A DNA stretch of 64,000 nucleotides. It comes from Platerodrilus igneus. Lineage: Eukaryota; Arthropoda; Insecta; Coleoptera; Lycidae. The stretch lies in NCBI GenBank assembly GCA_036346225.1, contig JARFIW010000003.1, forward strand, positions 8,832,001 to 8,896,000. The letters are read 5' to 3'. Shown piece by piece: positions 12,387 to 23,240 of this stretch (its first letter is position 1; each line of letters opens with the position of its first letter). The position numbers and the translations under genes were made by a program. The notes beneath the pieces are model-generated. The model was not told the DNA's origin. It did no database searches and saw nothing but the letters and a program-made list of their open reading frames with translations.

Positions 12387-12458
12387 CTTACGTCATTTGT
12401 TTAACTAACCAGAACGGGTGTTATTTGAGAATTTTGTTACAAAAGCAAAGATCAAATA

Positions 12459-15400
12459 ATGGATAAATTTATTATAAGCAGAGATTTTGTAAAAAGAATC
12501 CGCCGTTTTAACTTAATGGGGCGTACGCTTGAATTCAAAATAAAGCCGTTGCCCGAAGGTGAAGAACCTGTGGCGTGGATGAAAGACGCTGTCAGGCAAG
12601 TGATAGAAACCGCCACTGAAGGACTTGCAGCTGGTGATCAAGTAGGGTTTAGTTTCTGCTCCAAGGATTTGCAGAGGGGAGATGGATGGGTTCGCTTCCG
12701 CCCCGTGGAACAGCTCACATACGATGACGTTTGGGATGTTATAAGCAACATATACCAATCCAATTCGGAAGGGTGCAGTACATTTTGTCTGAGCGTGACA
12801 TCGGTTAGAATGCCAGTGGGTAGATGGAGGGGAAGAAACTATAATACTTTTAACGAAGAGAACGGCATGAAACGTGGAATTATTGTTATCAGTAACAAAG
12901 ACAACTTGTGTTTACCGCGAGCTTTAGTGATGGCTATTGCTTGCGCAAATAAGGATCCAGATCGTGCCAAACTACGGCGCGACACGGCTAAAATACAAAC
13001 CAAAAGAGCTGTTCAATTGTGTCTTGATTCCGGTGTAGTTGTTCCTGAAGTAGGATGTGGAATATCTGAACTACAGCAATTTCAAGAACAACTTAAAACT
13101 ACAGAATTGTTGTTTACAGTTATGGCACTAAGGGGCGCAATATAATTTTTGAAGGGTCTACAGAAGGCACATCGTTAAGTTTATTATAGCACAAAGGACA
13201 TTACAATGTTATAACATCCCTCACAGCCGCATTCTGTTGTACGTACTTTTGTGAGAAGTGCCACACACCTTACAATACCAAAGACAAACATAGGTGTGGA
13301 AACACATGTCCCTGTTGCCTACAAGCTCCTCCTTGTGAGAAGGAATTTAATATTGTGTGTGAATTGTGCAATCGGGAATTTAGGGGTCAACCGTGTTTGA
13401 CGAATCATAAAACAAAAGGTGTATGCGAAAAAATTAAACGGTGTAAGGGATGCTCAAAAACGGTGAAAAATAATCGCGGGCACAGTTGTGGCGAAGTATA
13501 TTGTAAAATATGCTGCGCTCACGTTCTAGAATACCACCTCTGTTATATGAAACCTAATACAGGAAAGCCAAATTTAAAAGGTGTTCTTTTTGTTTTCTAT
13601 GATTTAGAGACGAGACAAAAAAGAATATTAGAGAACGGCGATCACCTACATGAACCTAACTTATGTGTATTATTTTCTAGATGTGATATGTGTTTAAATG
13701 AAGATCATCTTTACTTTTGCCAGAAATGTGGATATAGACGGATTGTATATAGGGACAACGTCATTCGTAATTTTATGAACTATATTTTAGCATCAAGAAA
13801 AAAATTCAAACACCTGGTAGTTATTGCTCATAACGGACAAGCATTTGACCATCAATTCTGTCTAAATTATATATTAACAGAAAAAGATTTAAAGCCGGAA
13901 CTCATCATGAGAGGAACGAAGATAATATCACTGACGATGAAAAATGTGCAGTTTTTGGACTCCCTTAATTATTTTCCAATGGCTTTAGCCAAACTTCCTA
14001 CAGCGTTTGGACTGGGAGAAAGTTTTAAGAAGGGGTATTTTCCTCACCTGTTTAACACCGCCAGTAACGCAAATTATGTGGGACTTTACCTCCCATCGAA
14101 TTTTATGAGCCAGACACTATGAACGAAGATGACAGGAAAACGTTTATGAAGTGGTATCAAGAGCACAAGGATGACGTGTTTGAGATGCAGCGCGACCTAG
14201 TCGACTACTGTATTTCAGATGTGGAAATTTTGACTACCGCATGTCTAAAATTCAGACAGCAAATGCTTGAAACAAGTGGCGTGTGTCCATTTACAGAAGC
14301 GTGCACTATTGCTTCAACTTGTAACAAGGTATATCGACGCAATTTTCTTAAATCAAATACCATTGGGATTATCCCTAAAGGTAGCTATAGGTGGCGCGAT
14401 AACCAGTCTAAAATAGCTATTCAGTGGCTTGTGGGAACAAAAGCAGCGTCAAATTAACATCATGCATGCTGCTAAACAACAAGAAATCATAATCCACGGT
14501 CTCAAAGTCGACGGCTTTTGTTCCGAAACAAAACAGGTCTTCGAATTTCACGGTTGCTACTATCATGGTTGCTCTAATTGTTTCAAATACGGCAGAGACA
14601 ACCCTTTACACAATGATCCCGACCAAACACTAAGTACAAGACGAGAGGCTACTGTGGCTAAAATGGAAAAACTAAAAGAATTAGGATATGATGTTATTGA
14701 GATGTGGGAGTGTAAGTTTCGGTCACATATAATCGAAAACAGAGAATTACGAACATACGTCTTACACCATCCGTTGGTTGTACAAACGCCATTAAACCCA
14801 CGTGATGCTTTCTATGGTGGTCGTACGGGAAACACTTTTGAATACTATAAGGCTAAACAGGATGAAAAATTAAGTACGTAGACGTCTGCTCTTTATATCC
14901 GTGGGTATGCAAATATGGAAAATTCCCCATGGGACACCCTATAGTTTGTGTGGGAGAAGATTGTGAACAGCTAGACTTAGAAGTAACAGAAGGATTAATC
15001 AAATGCACGATCCTTCCTCCGCAAGATATTTATCTTCCGGTACTGCCTACAAAGATGAACGGCAAACTCATGTTCGTCTTGTGCCGTACATGTGGAAGTG
15101 AAATGAATCCGAATGACTGCACTCACGACGAACAAGAACGTGCACTCACGGGTACATGGGTGATTGATGAAGTGCTAAAGGCTAAGGAATGTGGCTACAA
15201 GATAGCAAAAATTTATGAAGTTTGGTCTTATCAAATTAACCAATTCGACAAGATTAAAAAGATTGGCGGTGTTTTTCGAGAGATGATGGACAAGTTTTTA
15301 AAAATAAAATAACAGGCGTCAGGGTGGCCCGGAAATTGTTCAACAAAAGGCGAAAGAGATAAATACATTGACGACTTTTTAGCCCACGAGGGGATACAAA

Positions 15401-16179
15401 TTGAGTACAGTGAGATTGTAAATAATCCTGGTCTACGATCTTTAGCTAAACTCAAGCTTAATTCATTTTGGGAAAACTGGGGCAAAAGGAGAACCAGCCA
15501 AAACAAATATTATCAACGACCCCGGAGAGTTTTGGAATGTTGTCGAACCCCAGTATAATTATAAATCATGCAATGCCTGTTAACGAAGACACTGTGATTG
15601 TTAATTGGCAGTATAGAGAGGAGGCTTAAGATGTGCAAGCTACGGTAAACGTCGTCATAGCAGCATACGTAACTGCACAACCAAGACTAAAACTCTACAG
15701 TTATCTTGAAAAGTTGAAAACGAGGGTTTTGTATTTTGACACAGACTCCATAGTTTATGTGTCTAGCCCCGGAGAATACGACGTCCCCACCGGAAAATTT
15801 GTAGGCGATATGACGGATGAATTAGAGGTTTACGGCCAGGTAGCTACATCAACGAATTTGTGTCTGGAGGTCCAAAAATTACGCATATAAAGTTGTGTCT
15901 ACGGACAAACAAGAAGAAGTTCTTGTTTGCAAAGTAAAGGTATTTCGCTCAACTACACAGCCGCACAACTTGTAAACTTTGAAAGCATTAAAAGATGGTT
16001 TTAACCCCAACGAGGCCTATATTTATTGTTTCGAAATGTATCAGAAGAACAAAGGAACACGAACTAGTTACAAGAACTGAGACAAAATGTACAAACCAAA
16101 TTCAACAAAGCGTAAATTTTTGATAACCACACTTCACTTCCATTCGGATATAAAACTCAAAATTCTTCGTCATTTGTGA
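12459..16179 (+). pseudogene. Polinton protein-primed DNA polymerase B, left copy, broken
   Basis: A type B DNA polymerase of the protein-primed family that would copy the linear element from its ends. The open N-terminal 228 codons (12459-13145) precede a cysteine-rich zinc-binding-like segment (13240-13560). Then come the 3'-5' exonuclease motifs FYDLET (about 13600), HNGQAFDHQF (about 13835) and YCISD (about 14205), and polymerase motifs DVCSLYP (about 14880), LNSFW (about 15460) and YFDTDS (15732-15749). Lesions seen against the right arm: short deletions near 14088, 14433, 14872, 15471 and 15835, and TAA stops at about 15310 and 15627. A frameshift near 13119 and TAG at 13187 occur in both arms. 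The catalytic palm motif is kept but the frame is not. Confidence 0.85.
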
Positions 16180-16510
16180 ATATCTGAAAATTTGCACAGG
16201 CACACAAAAGAAGTCCTTGTTTTGCAAAAGTAAAGGTATATAGATATGGCTTACCTACACAACCGCACACCTTGTAAACTTTTGAGAGCATCAAGAAGAT
16301 GGTTTTAATCCCATCGCGGCCTTTATTTATAGTTTTAAAAAAGTATCAGAAGAACAGAGGAGTACGAAGTAGTGACAAGAACTGAGAGCAAAATGTACAA
16401 ACCAAATTCTACAAAACGTAGATTTTTTGATAACCACACTTCACTGCCATTTGGATATAATAAACTTAAAAACTCTTCATAATTTGTGAATATTTGTGGA
16501 AATTTGCATT
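15905..16510 (+). repeat. tandem duplication of the PolB C-terminal segment
   Basis: Two diverged units of about 300 bp, 15905-16204 and 16205-16510. Both carry the segment encoding the polymerase C-terminus (for example ATGTACAAACCAAATTC and GATAACCACACTTCA). The first unit supplies the end of PolB; the second has diverged and has no intact frame. The right arm has the first unit and only the start of the second, so the arm junction falls inside the second unit. Confidence 0.8.
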
Positions 16511-16924
16511 TTTATAAACATTTTATGCAATTATGTATAACTGTAATTAGAAATTAATATTAATAGGTGCAATCGTATACAAGTATTATTTTTGGTTCGA
16601 ATGTATTTAAATCTTCCAGTTTAATAATTTCCACTTATAGAAAATGCGTTCACATGTAGTTACTTTCTGCCCCACGTTCTCCACATGATAGTTTACTGAC
16701 TGTATATTTTCTAAAGATTGTATTAATAAATGTACGTACAGTTATCTGTATCGTATAACTACTGAAACAACATTATTTTCTGCAAAGTGTACTTTTTTTT
16801 TTTAAAATGTTGTACAATAATGACTATACATATGTAATTTCTGTTAGATTAAATAATAAAATATACGAGTACCGATCTGCAAGTGTATGTGTTTAAAAAC
16901 AGGTTCACCGCTCAGTTATCATCG

Positions 16925-17250
16925 AAACTGCAAGCCGGTGTTGGTAAACCGGTATCGATAAAACCGTTTTTGGTAACACCGGATTTTGGTAAAATCGGTT
17001 TTCACTAAAACCTGTTTTGGTAAAATCGGCATTGGTAAATCGATTCTGACAAAAGCCAGTTCTGGTAAAACCCGCTTCGGTAAAGACCGGTTAAAATCGT
17101 AAGCCTGTTCTGGTAAAACCCGCTTCGGTAAAACCGGTTAAAATCGTTTTAGTGAAATAGGTTTTGTATAATCGGTTTTAATATCAGTCCTGATAAATCG
17201 ATTTTGGTAGCTATACAAACCACTTTTGGTAAAATTGGTTATGTTGTAAT
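16925..17250. repeat. degenerate minisatellite, unit about 17 bp
   Basis: Repeats around TTTTGGTAAAACCGGTT, many with substitutions or short indels. The core AAAACCGGTTTT is itself palindromic. It lies near the middle of the Polinton, so it may mark the fold-back or replication junction, but that is a guess. Confidence 0.8.
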
Positions 17251-17516
17251 CGATTTTAAAACAAAATTTTATTTTGACAGATACGGTTTTGTTGTCCCAG
17301 ATTTCCATAAATTGGATTTTTAAAAATTTTGTTCGTTCATCATTTACGTTTGGAACATCTTTACCCCACTAGAAACATAATGAAAAAAAAAGAACAGTAT
17401 TTCTATTGCAAGTATGTGCAAAATAGGTCAACAAAGCGGTAACTCGCTGGACAATGAGTTTCCAGATAGACGAGTTTTGACGAAACCGCGGAGTACCGTC
17501 GGTTTGACAAAAAAAA

Positions 17517-17777
17517 TTGCAAGGGATCGATTGTTTAACATGGTTAACAGCTATTGCAAGAATTAAAATATACTACAAATTTGTGTGTCAAATAACAAGT
17601 CCCGGTGTTAATAAACGACTTGGGGATCATATAATAATAGATTTTCTACGTTGTCCGGATGTACGTTTAAGGGAAACATTCGCATCTACTTTGGTTAAAG
17701 AGCATGGTATTACGCGATTCGAGGCGACACCATACAACTGCACAACTATTTCAATGCGAACCAGATCTATAATCCAT
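17517..17777 (+). CDS. unrecognised open frame in the Polinton centre
   Basis: An open stretch of about 87 codons beginning at a non-unique ATG and running into the right arm, where it becomes antisense to PolB (frame ends at 17855). The peptide is not low-complexity ([20 protein letters not shown], later [14 protein letters not shown]) and the local base composition is less AT-rich than nearby. I do not recognise a family. It may be the remnant of one of the lost Polinton genes, but the minus strand is also fairly open here, so even the strand is uncertain. Confidence 0.3.
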
Positions 17778-17920
17778 GGCCGCGATGGGATTAAAACCAT
17801 CTTCTTGATGCTCTCAAAAGTTTACAAGGTGTGCGGTTGTGTAGGTAAGCCATAGCTATATACTTTTTACTTTTGCAAACAAGGACTTCTTTTTGTGTGC
17901 CTGTGCAAATTTTCAGATAT

Positions 17921-20900
17921 TCACAAATGACGAAGAATTTTTGAGTTTTTATATCCGAATGGAAGTGAAGTGTGGTTATCAAAAAATTTACGCTTTGTTG
18001 AATTTGGTTTGTACATTTTTGTCTCAGTTCTTGTAACTAGTTCGTGTTCCTTTGTTCTTCTGATACATTTCGAAACAATAAATATAGGCCTCGTTGGGGT
18101 TAAAACCATCTTTTTAATGCTTTCAAAGTTTACAAGTTGTGCGGCTGTGTAGTTGAGCGAAATACCCTTTATTTTGCAAACAAGAACTTCTTCTTGTTTG
18201 TCCGTAGACACAACTTTATATGCGTAATTTTTTGGACCTCCAGACACAAATTCGTTGATGTAGCTACCTGGCCCGTAAACCTCTAATTCATCCGTCATAT
18301 CGCCTACAAATTTTCCGGTGGGGACGTCGTATTCTCAGGGGCTAGACACACACAACTTTTCAAGATAACTGTAGAGTTTTAGTCTTGCTTGTGCAGTTAC
18401 GTATGCTACTGTGACGACGTTTACCGTAGCTTGCACATCGTAAGCCTCCTCTCTATACTGCCAATTAACAATCACAGTGTCTTCGTTAACAGGCATTGCA
18501 TGATTTATAATTATACTGGGGTTCGACAACATTCCAAAAAACTCTCCGGGGTAGTTGATAATATTTGTTTTTGGCTGGTTCTCCTTTTGCCCCAGTTTTC
18601 CCCAAAATGAATTAAGCATGAGTTTAGCTAAAGATCGTAGACCAGGATTATTTACAATCTCACTGTACTCAATTTGTATCCCCTCGTGGGCTAAAAAGTC
18701 GTCAATGTATTTATCTCTTTCGCCTTTTGTTGAACAATTTCCGGGCCACCCTGACGCCTGTTGTTTTATTTTTAAAGACTTGTCCATCATCTCTCGAAAA
18801 ACACCGCCAATCTTTTTAATCTTGTCGAATTGGTTAATTTGATAAGACCAAACCTCATAAATTTTTGCTATCTTGTAGCCACATTCCTTAGCCTTTAGCA
18901 CTTCATCAATCACCCATGTATTCGTGAGTGCACGTTCTTGTTCGTCGTGAGTGCAGTCATTCGGATCCATTTCACTCCCACATGTACGGCACAAGACGAA
19001 CATGAGTTTGCCGTTCATCTTTGTAGGCAGTACCGGAAGATAAATATCTTGCGGAGGAAGGATCGTGCATTTGATTAATCCTTCTGTTACTTCTAAGTCT
19101 AGCTGTTCACAATCTTCTCCCACACAAACTATAGGGTGTCCCATGGGGAATTTTCCATATTTGCATACCCACGGATATAAAGAGCAGACGTCTACGTACT
19201 TAATTTTTTCATCCTGTTTAGCCTTATAGTATTCAAAAGTGTTTCCCGTACGACCACCATAGAAAGCATCACGTGGGTTTAATGGCGTTTGTACAACCAA
19301 CGGATGGTGTAAGACGTATGTTCGTAATTCTCTGTTTTCGATTATATGTGACCGAAACTTACACTCCCACATCTCAATAACATCATATCCTAATTCTTTT
19401 AGTTTTTCCATTTTAGCCACAGTAGCCTCTCGTCTTGTACTTAGTGTTTGGTCGGGATCATTGTGTAAAGGGTTGTCTCTGCCGTATTTGAAACAATTAG
19501 AGCAACCATGATAGTAGCAACCGTGAAATTCGAAGACCTTTTTTGTTTCGGAACAAAAGCCGTCGACTTTGAGACCGTGGATTATGATTTCTTGTTGTTT
19601 AGCAGCATGCATGATGTTAATTTGACGCTGCTTTTGTTCCCACACAAGCCACTGAATATCTATTTTAGACTGGTTATCGCTCCACCTATAGCCACCTTTA
19701 GGGATAATCCCAATGGTATTTGATTTAAGAAAATTGCGTCGATATACCTTGTTACAAGTTGAAGCAATAGTGCACGCTTCTGTATATGGACACACGCCAC
19801 TTGTTTCAAGCATTTGCTGTCTGAATTTTAGACATGCGGTAGTCAAAATTTCCACATCTGAAATACAGTAGTCGACTAGGTCGCGCTGCATCTCAAACAC
19901 GTCATCCTTGTGCTCTTGATACCACTTCATAAACGTTTTCCTGTCATCTTCGTTCATAGTGTCTGGCTCATAAAATTCGATGGGAGGTAAAAGTCCCACA
20001 TAATTTGCGTTACTGGCGGTGTTAAACAGGTGAGGAAAATACCCCTTCTTAAAACTTTCTCCCAGTCCAAACGCTGTAGGAAGTTTGGCTAAAGCCATTG
20101 GAAAATAATTAAGGGAGTCCAAAAACTGCACATTTTTCATCGTCAGTGATATTATCTTCGTTCCTCTCATAATGAGTTCCGGCTTTAAATCTGTTTCTGT
20201 TAATATATAATTTAGACAGAATTGATGGTCAAATGCTTGTCCGTTATGAGCAATAACTACCAGGTGTTTGAATTTTTTTCTTGATGCTAAAATATAGTTC
20301 ATAAAATTACGAATGACGTTGTCCCTATATACAATCCGTCTATATCCACATTTCTGGCAAAAGTAAAGATGATCTTCATTTAAACACATATCACATCTAG
20401 AAACTAATACACATAAGTTAGGTTCATGTAGGTGATCGCCGTTCTCTAATATTCTTTCTTGTCTCGTCTCTAAATCATAGAAAACAAAAGAACACCTTTT
20501 AAATTTGGCTTTCCTGTATCAGGTTTCATATAACAGAGGTGGTATTCTAGAACGTGAGCGCAGCATATTTTACAATATACTTCGCCACAACTGTGCTCGC
20601 GATTATTTTTCACCGTTTTGAGCATCCCTTACACCGTTTAATTTTTCGCATACACCTTTTGTTTTATGATTCGTCAAACACGGTTGACCCCTAAATTCCC
20701 GATTGCACAATTCACACAATATTAAATTCCTTCTCACAAGGAGGAGCTTGTAGGCAACAGGGACATGTGTTTCCACACCTATGTTTGTCTTTGGTATTGT
20801 AAGGTGTGTGGCACTTCTCACAAAAGTACGTACAACAGAATGCGGCTGTGAGGATGTTATAACATTGTAATGTCCTTTGTGCTATAATAAACTTAACGAT

Positions 20901-21611
20901 GTGCCTTCTGTAGACCCTTCAAAAATTATATCGCGCCCTTAGTGCCATAACTGTAAACAACAATTCTGTAGTTTTAAGATGTTCTTGAAATTGCTGTAGT
21001 TCAGATATTCCACATCCTACTTCAGGAACAACTACACCGGAATCAAGACACAATTGAACAGCTCTTTTGGTTTGTATTTTAGCCGTGTCGCGCCGTAGTT
21101 TGGCACGATCTGGATCCTTATTTGCGCAAGCAATAGCCATCACTAAAGCTCGCGGTAAACACAAGTTGTCTTTGTTACTGATAACAATAATTCCACGTTT
21201 CATGCCGTTCTCTTCGTTAAAAGTATTATAGTTTCTTCCCCTCCATCTACCCACTGGCATTCTAACCGATGTCACGCTCAGACAAAATGTACTGCACCCT
21301 TCCGAATTGGATTGGTATATGTTGCTTATAACATCCCAAACGTCATCGTATGTGAGCTGTTCCACGGGGCGGAAGCGAACCCATCCATCTCCCCTCTGCA
21401 AATCCTTGGAGCAGAAACTAAACCCTACTTGATCACCAGCTGCAAGTCCTTCAGTGGCGGTTTCTATCACTTGCCTGACAGCGTCTTTCATCCACGCCAC
21501 AGGTTCTTCACCTTCGGGCAACGGCTTTATTTTGAATTCAAGCGTACGCCCCATTAAGTTAAAACGGCGGATTCTTTTTACAAAATCTCTGCTTATAATA
21601 AATTTATCCAT
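17921..21611 (-). pseudogene. Polinton protein-primed DNA polymerase B, right copy, broken
   Basis: The better preserved polymerase copy. The start ATG at 21611 matches the left copy. It consists of an N-terminal 230 codons, a zinc-binding-like segment in another frame (20821-20603), then an open frame of more than 700 codons from about 20520 to 18335. That frame covers the exonuclease motifs (DLET, HNGQAFDHQF, YCISD), DVCSLYP and KLMLNSFWGK. It has lost the third polymerase motif: relative to the left copy 39 nt (13 codons, including YFDTDS) are missing at about 18351, so a catalytic aspartate is gone. A TGA follows at about 18337, and the C-terminus (18298-17921) is in a new frame. The N-terminal frameshift and TAG (20882-20884) are shared with the left copy. 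Confidence 0.85.
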
Positions 21612-21683
21612 TATTTGATCTTTGCTTTTGTAACAAAATTCTCAAATAACACCCGTTCTGGTTAGTTAAACAAATGACGTAAG

Positions 21684-21718
21684 ACTGATCAAGCGATCGC
21701 AAGATGTTCTCTTTTATA
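21684..21718 (-). promoter_or_regulatory. PolB promoter, right arm: TATA box and initiator
   Basis: The mirror of the left-arm promoter: TATAAAAG (plus-strand CTTTTATA at 21711-21718) and initiator TCAGT (ACTGA at 21684-21688), with the same spacing and the ATG at 21611. Confidence 0.65.
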
Positions 21719-21834
21719 GTTTATGTACACAGAAAAAACAAATCACGTGATCATAGTGCGGAACCTGTATGAACTTGTCTGTCACCGACTATGCGGTCCG
21801 GTGACGTAATCATTATTAATATTATGTAGCTAGT

Positions 21835-22649
21835 ATTGGTTATCGAGGTATGATCATTCGCAGTTTTTAAATGAAACTGTTAACCATTTTGAATTAACAC
21901 AAAACTTTAACCTTATTTCTATTTCATAATTATTGAAAATCGGTCGTATAGAACTTAAAAACATAAATTGTTGGAGGTGCCCTAATAATGACAATAATTA
22001 GAATCTTTAGCGTATTCGAATTCAGTCAAATATGTTTTCTCCTACGCATTTTAAACTACCGTCTAAAGGTCGCCGAAAGCATTGTCGCAGTTTTCAAAAA
22101 CTAATAACAAAACGAAAATCCTAAACAAACGTTACAATACGTACGAACGGACATTTGTGCATTTGATTGAAGAGAATATTCATTACTATAAAGCGTTTGA
22201 ATTTGCAAACGTATGATTATACGAAATGTAGGTTAAGATCGGACAGGTAAGTGGGTCAATGTACTCGCTAACACAATGAACATCGACCATTATTATTTAA
22301 TTTTTATTACCATTTTCGGAACCTTGTTGTGTTATATCGTAAATTAATTAACAAGAAATTAATTATCGATAGGTACTAACTAGGTATCTATGTTATATTA
22401 CACTCAAAGTAAACTGAAAACCTCGTCAGTTATCCAAGGAAGGACGTTGACTCTTATTTGTTGTTGATGCAACTCATTTATACGTAATAGTATAATGTTT
22501 ATTTATTGCAATATCAAAAATTTAACCTAATGTACAAAAATTATTAAATAATTACAAGGCCCTATATTTATTTAATTATACTGAAAAGTTTAAAAATGGA
22601 ATGTAAATCTTACCAAACACGTATATTCTAATAGCTTTTTTCAATTGTC
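21835..22649. other. block present only in the right Polinton arm
   Basis: Between the promoter-proximal region and the tRNA-like sequence, about 815 bp interrupt the match to the left arm. The left arm has about 17 bp here, containing a doubled GTTAAATACGT. The block is AT-rich with no ORF, terminal repeat or clear target duplication, so it may be an insertion on the right or a deletion on the left. Confidence 0.75.
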
Positions 22650-22863
22650 GTTAAATACGTCAATATACGGATGTAATTAAAATGGCCGTACCCAGAATAA
22701 GTACAATCGCATTGTTAGTCATGCGAATTTCACCCAAAAGGTTTTTATATATTTGAATTAGAACTAGACACACTTTTTTTTATGCTAATATTCAAAAATA
22801 AATTAAATTGTTTATGCGCTCGTACTGCATTACTAAGAGAGTGAATGTATTTATATCGATCAA

Positions 22864-22934
22864 CTCTGTGGCCTAGTGGTTAGAGCACTTGCTTTGCATG
22901 CAGGCGGTCCGAGTTCGAATCGCGCTTCAGTCAA
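22864..22934 (+). tRNA. tRNA-Ala(TGC)-like sequence in the right arm, probably a pseudogene
   Basis: The inverted copy of 11938-12008, with the same box A, anticodon loop TTTGCAT and imperfect T and acceptor stems. The sequence appears unchanged between arms over the internal promoter boxes. Confidence 0.5.
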
Positions 22935-22984
22935 CCTTTTTTTTCTGCAAGAGCTGTGTGTAGCTGTGACGTCAGCGGAGGGAA

Positions 22985-23240
22985 AATTACTAGGACCCCC
23001 AAAGAATTTACGAGTATGGCCCAGCCTAACCCCCAAATATTACTAGGACCCCAAAGAATTTGATGTATGGCCCGCCTCCAAAAAAATTTGGGGTATACCC
23101 CATCCCCAAAATTTAGGAGTATAGCCCACCCTAACCCCAAAAAATTACTAGAACCCCCAAAAATTTTGGGAGTATGGCCCACCCCTAACCCCCAAAAATT
23201 ACTAGGACCCCCAAAAATTTTGGGAGTATGGCCCACCGGA
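22985..23240 (-). repeat. subterminal tandem repeats, right arm
   Basis: The inverted counterpart of the left-arm array at 11636-11890, with the same roughly 53-bp units and a few substitutions. The open frames through it on both strands are by-products of the repeat. Confidence 0.85.

Larger units (their letters stand above)
11543..16321 (+). repeat. left arm of the Polinton palindrome (long TIR)
   Basis: The arm matches the reverse complement of 17778-23329 through to GGCC at 16321. By eye identity is high, with scattered single-base changes and small indels plus one block of about 815 bp absent here. Homology stops inside the second unit of a duplicated PolB C-terminal segment. Confidence 0.9.
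16322..17777. other. unique centre of the Polinton palindrome
   Basis: The 1,456 bp between the arms. It holds the rest of the second PolB C-terminal unit (to about 16510), AT-rich DNA, a degenerate 17-bp minisatellite (about 16925-17250) and a short unrecognised open frame (17517-17777). No integrase, capsid, protease or ATPase gene is visible. Confidence 0.75.

Noticed and set aside
12513..12758. Antisense 81-codon frame in both Polinton arms (also 21312-21557)
   Set aside because: A shadow of the PolB N-terminus; it is identical in both arms only because the arms are copies.
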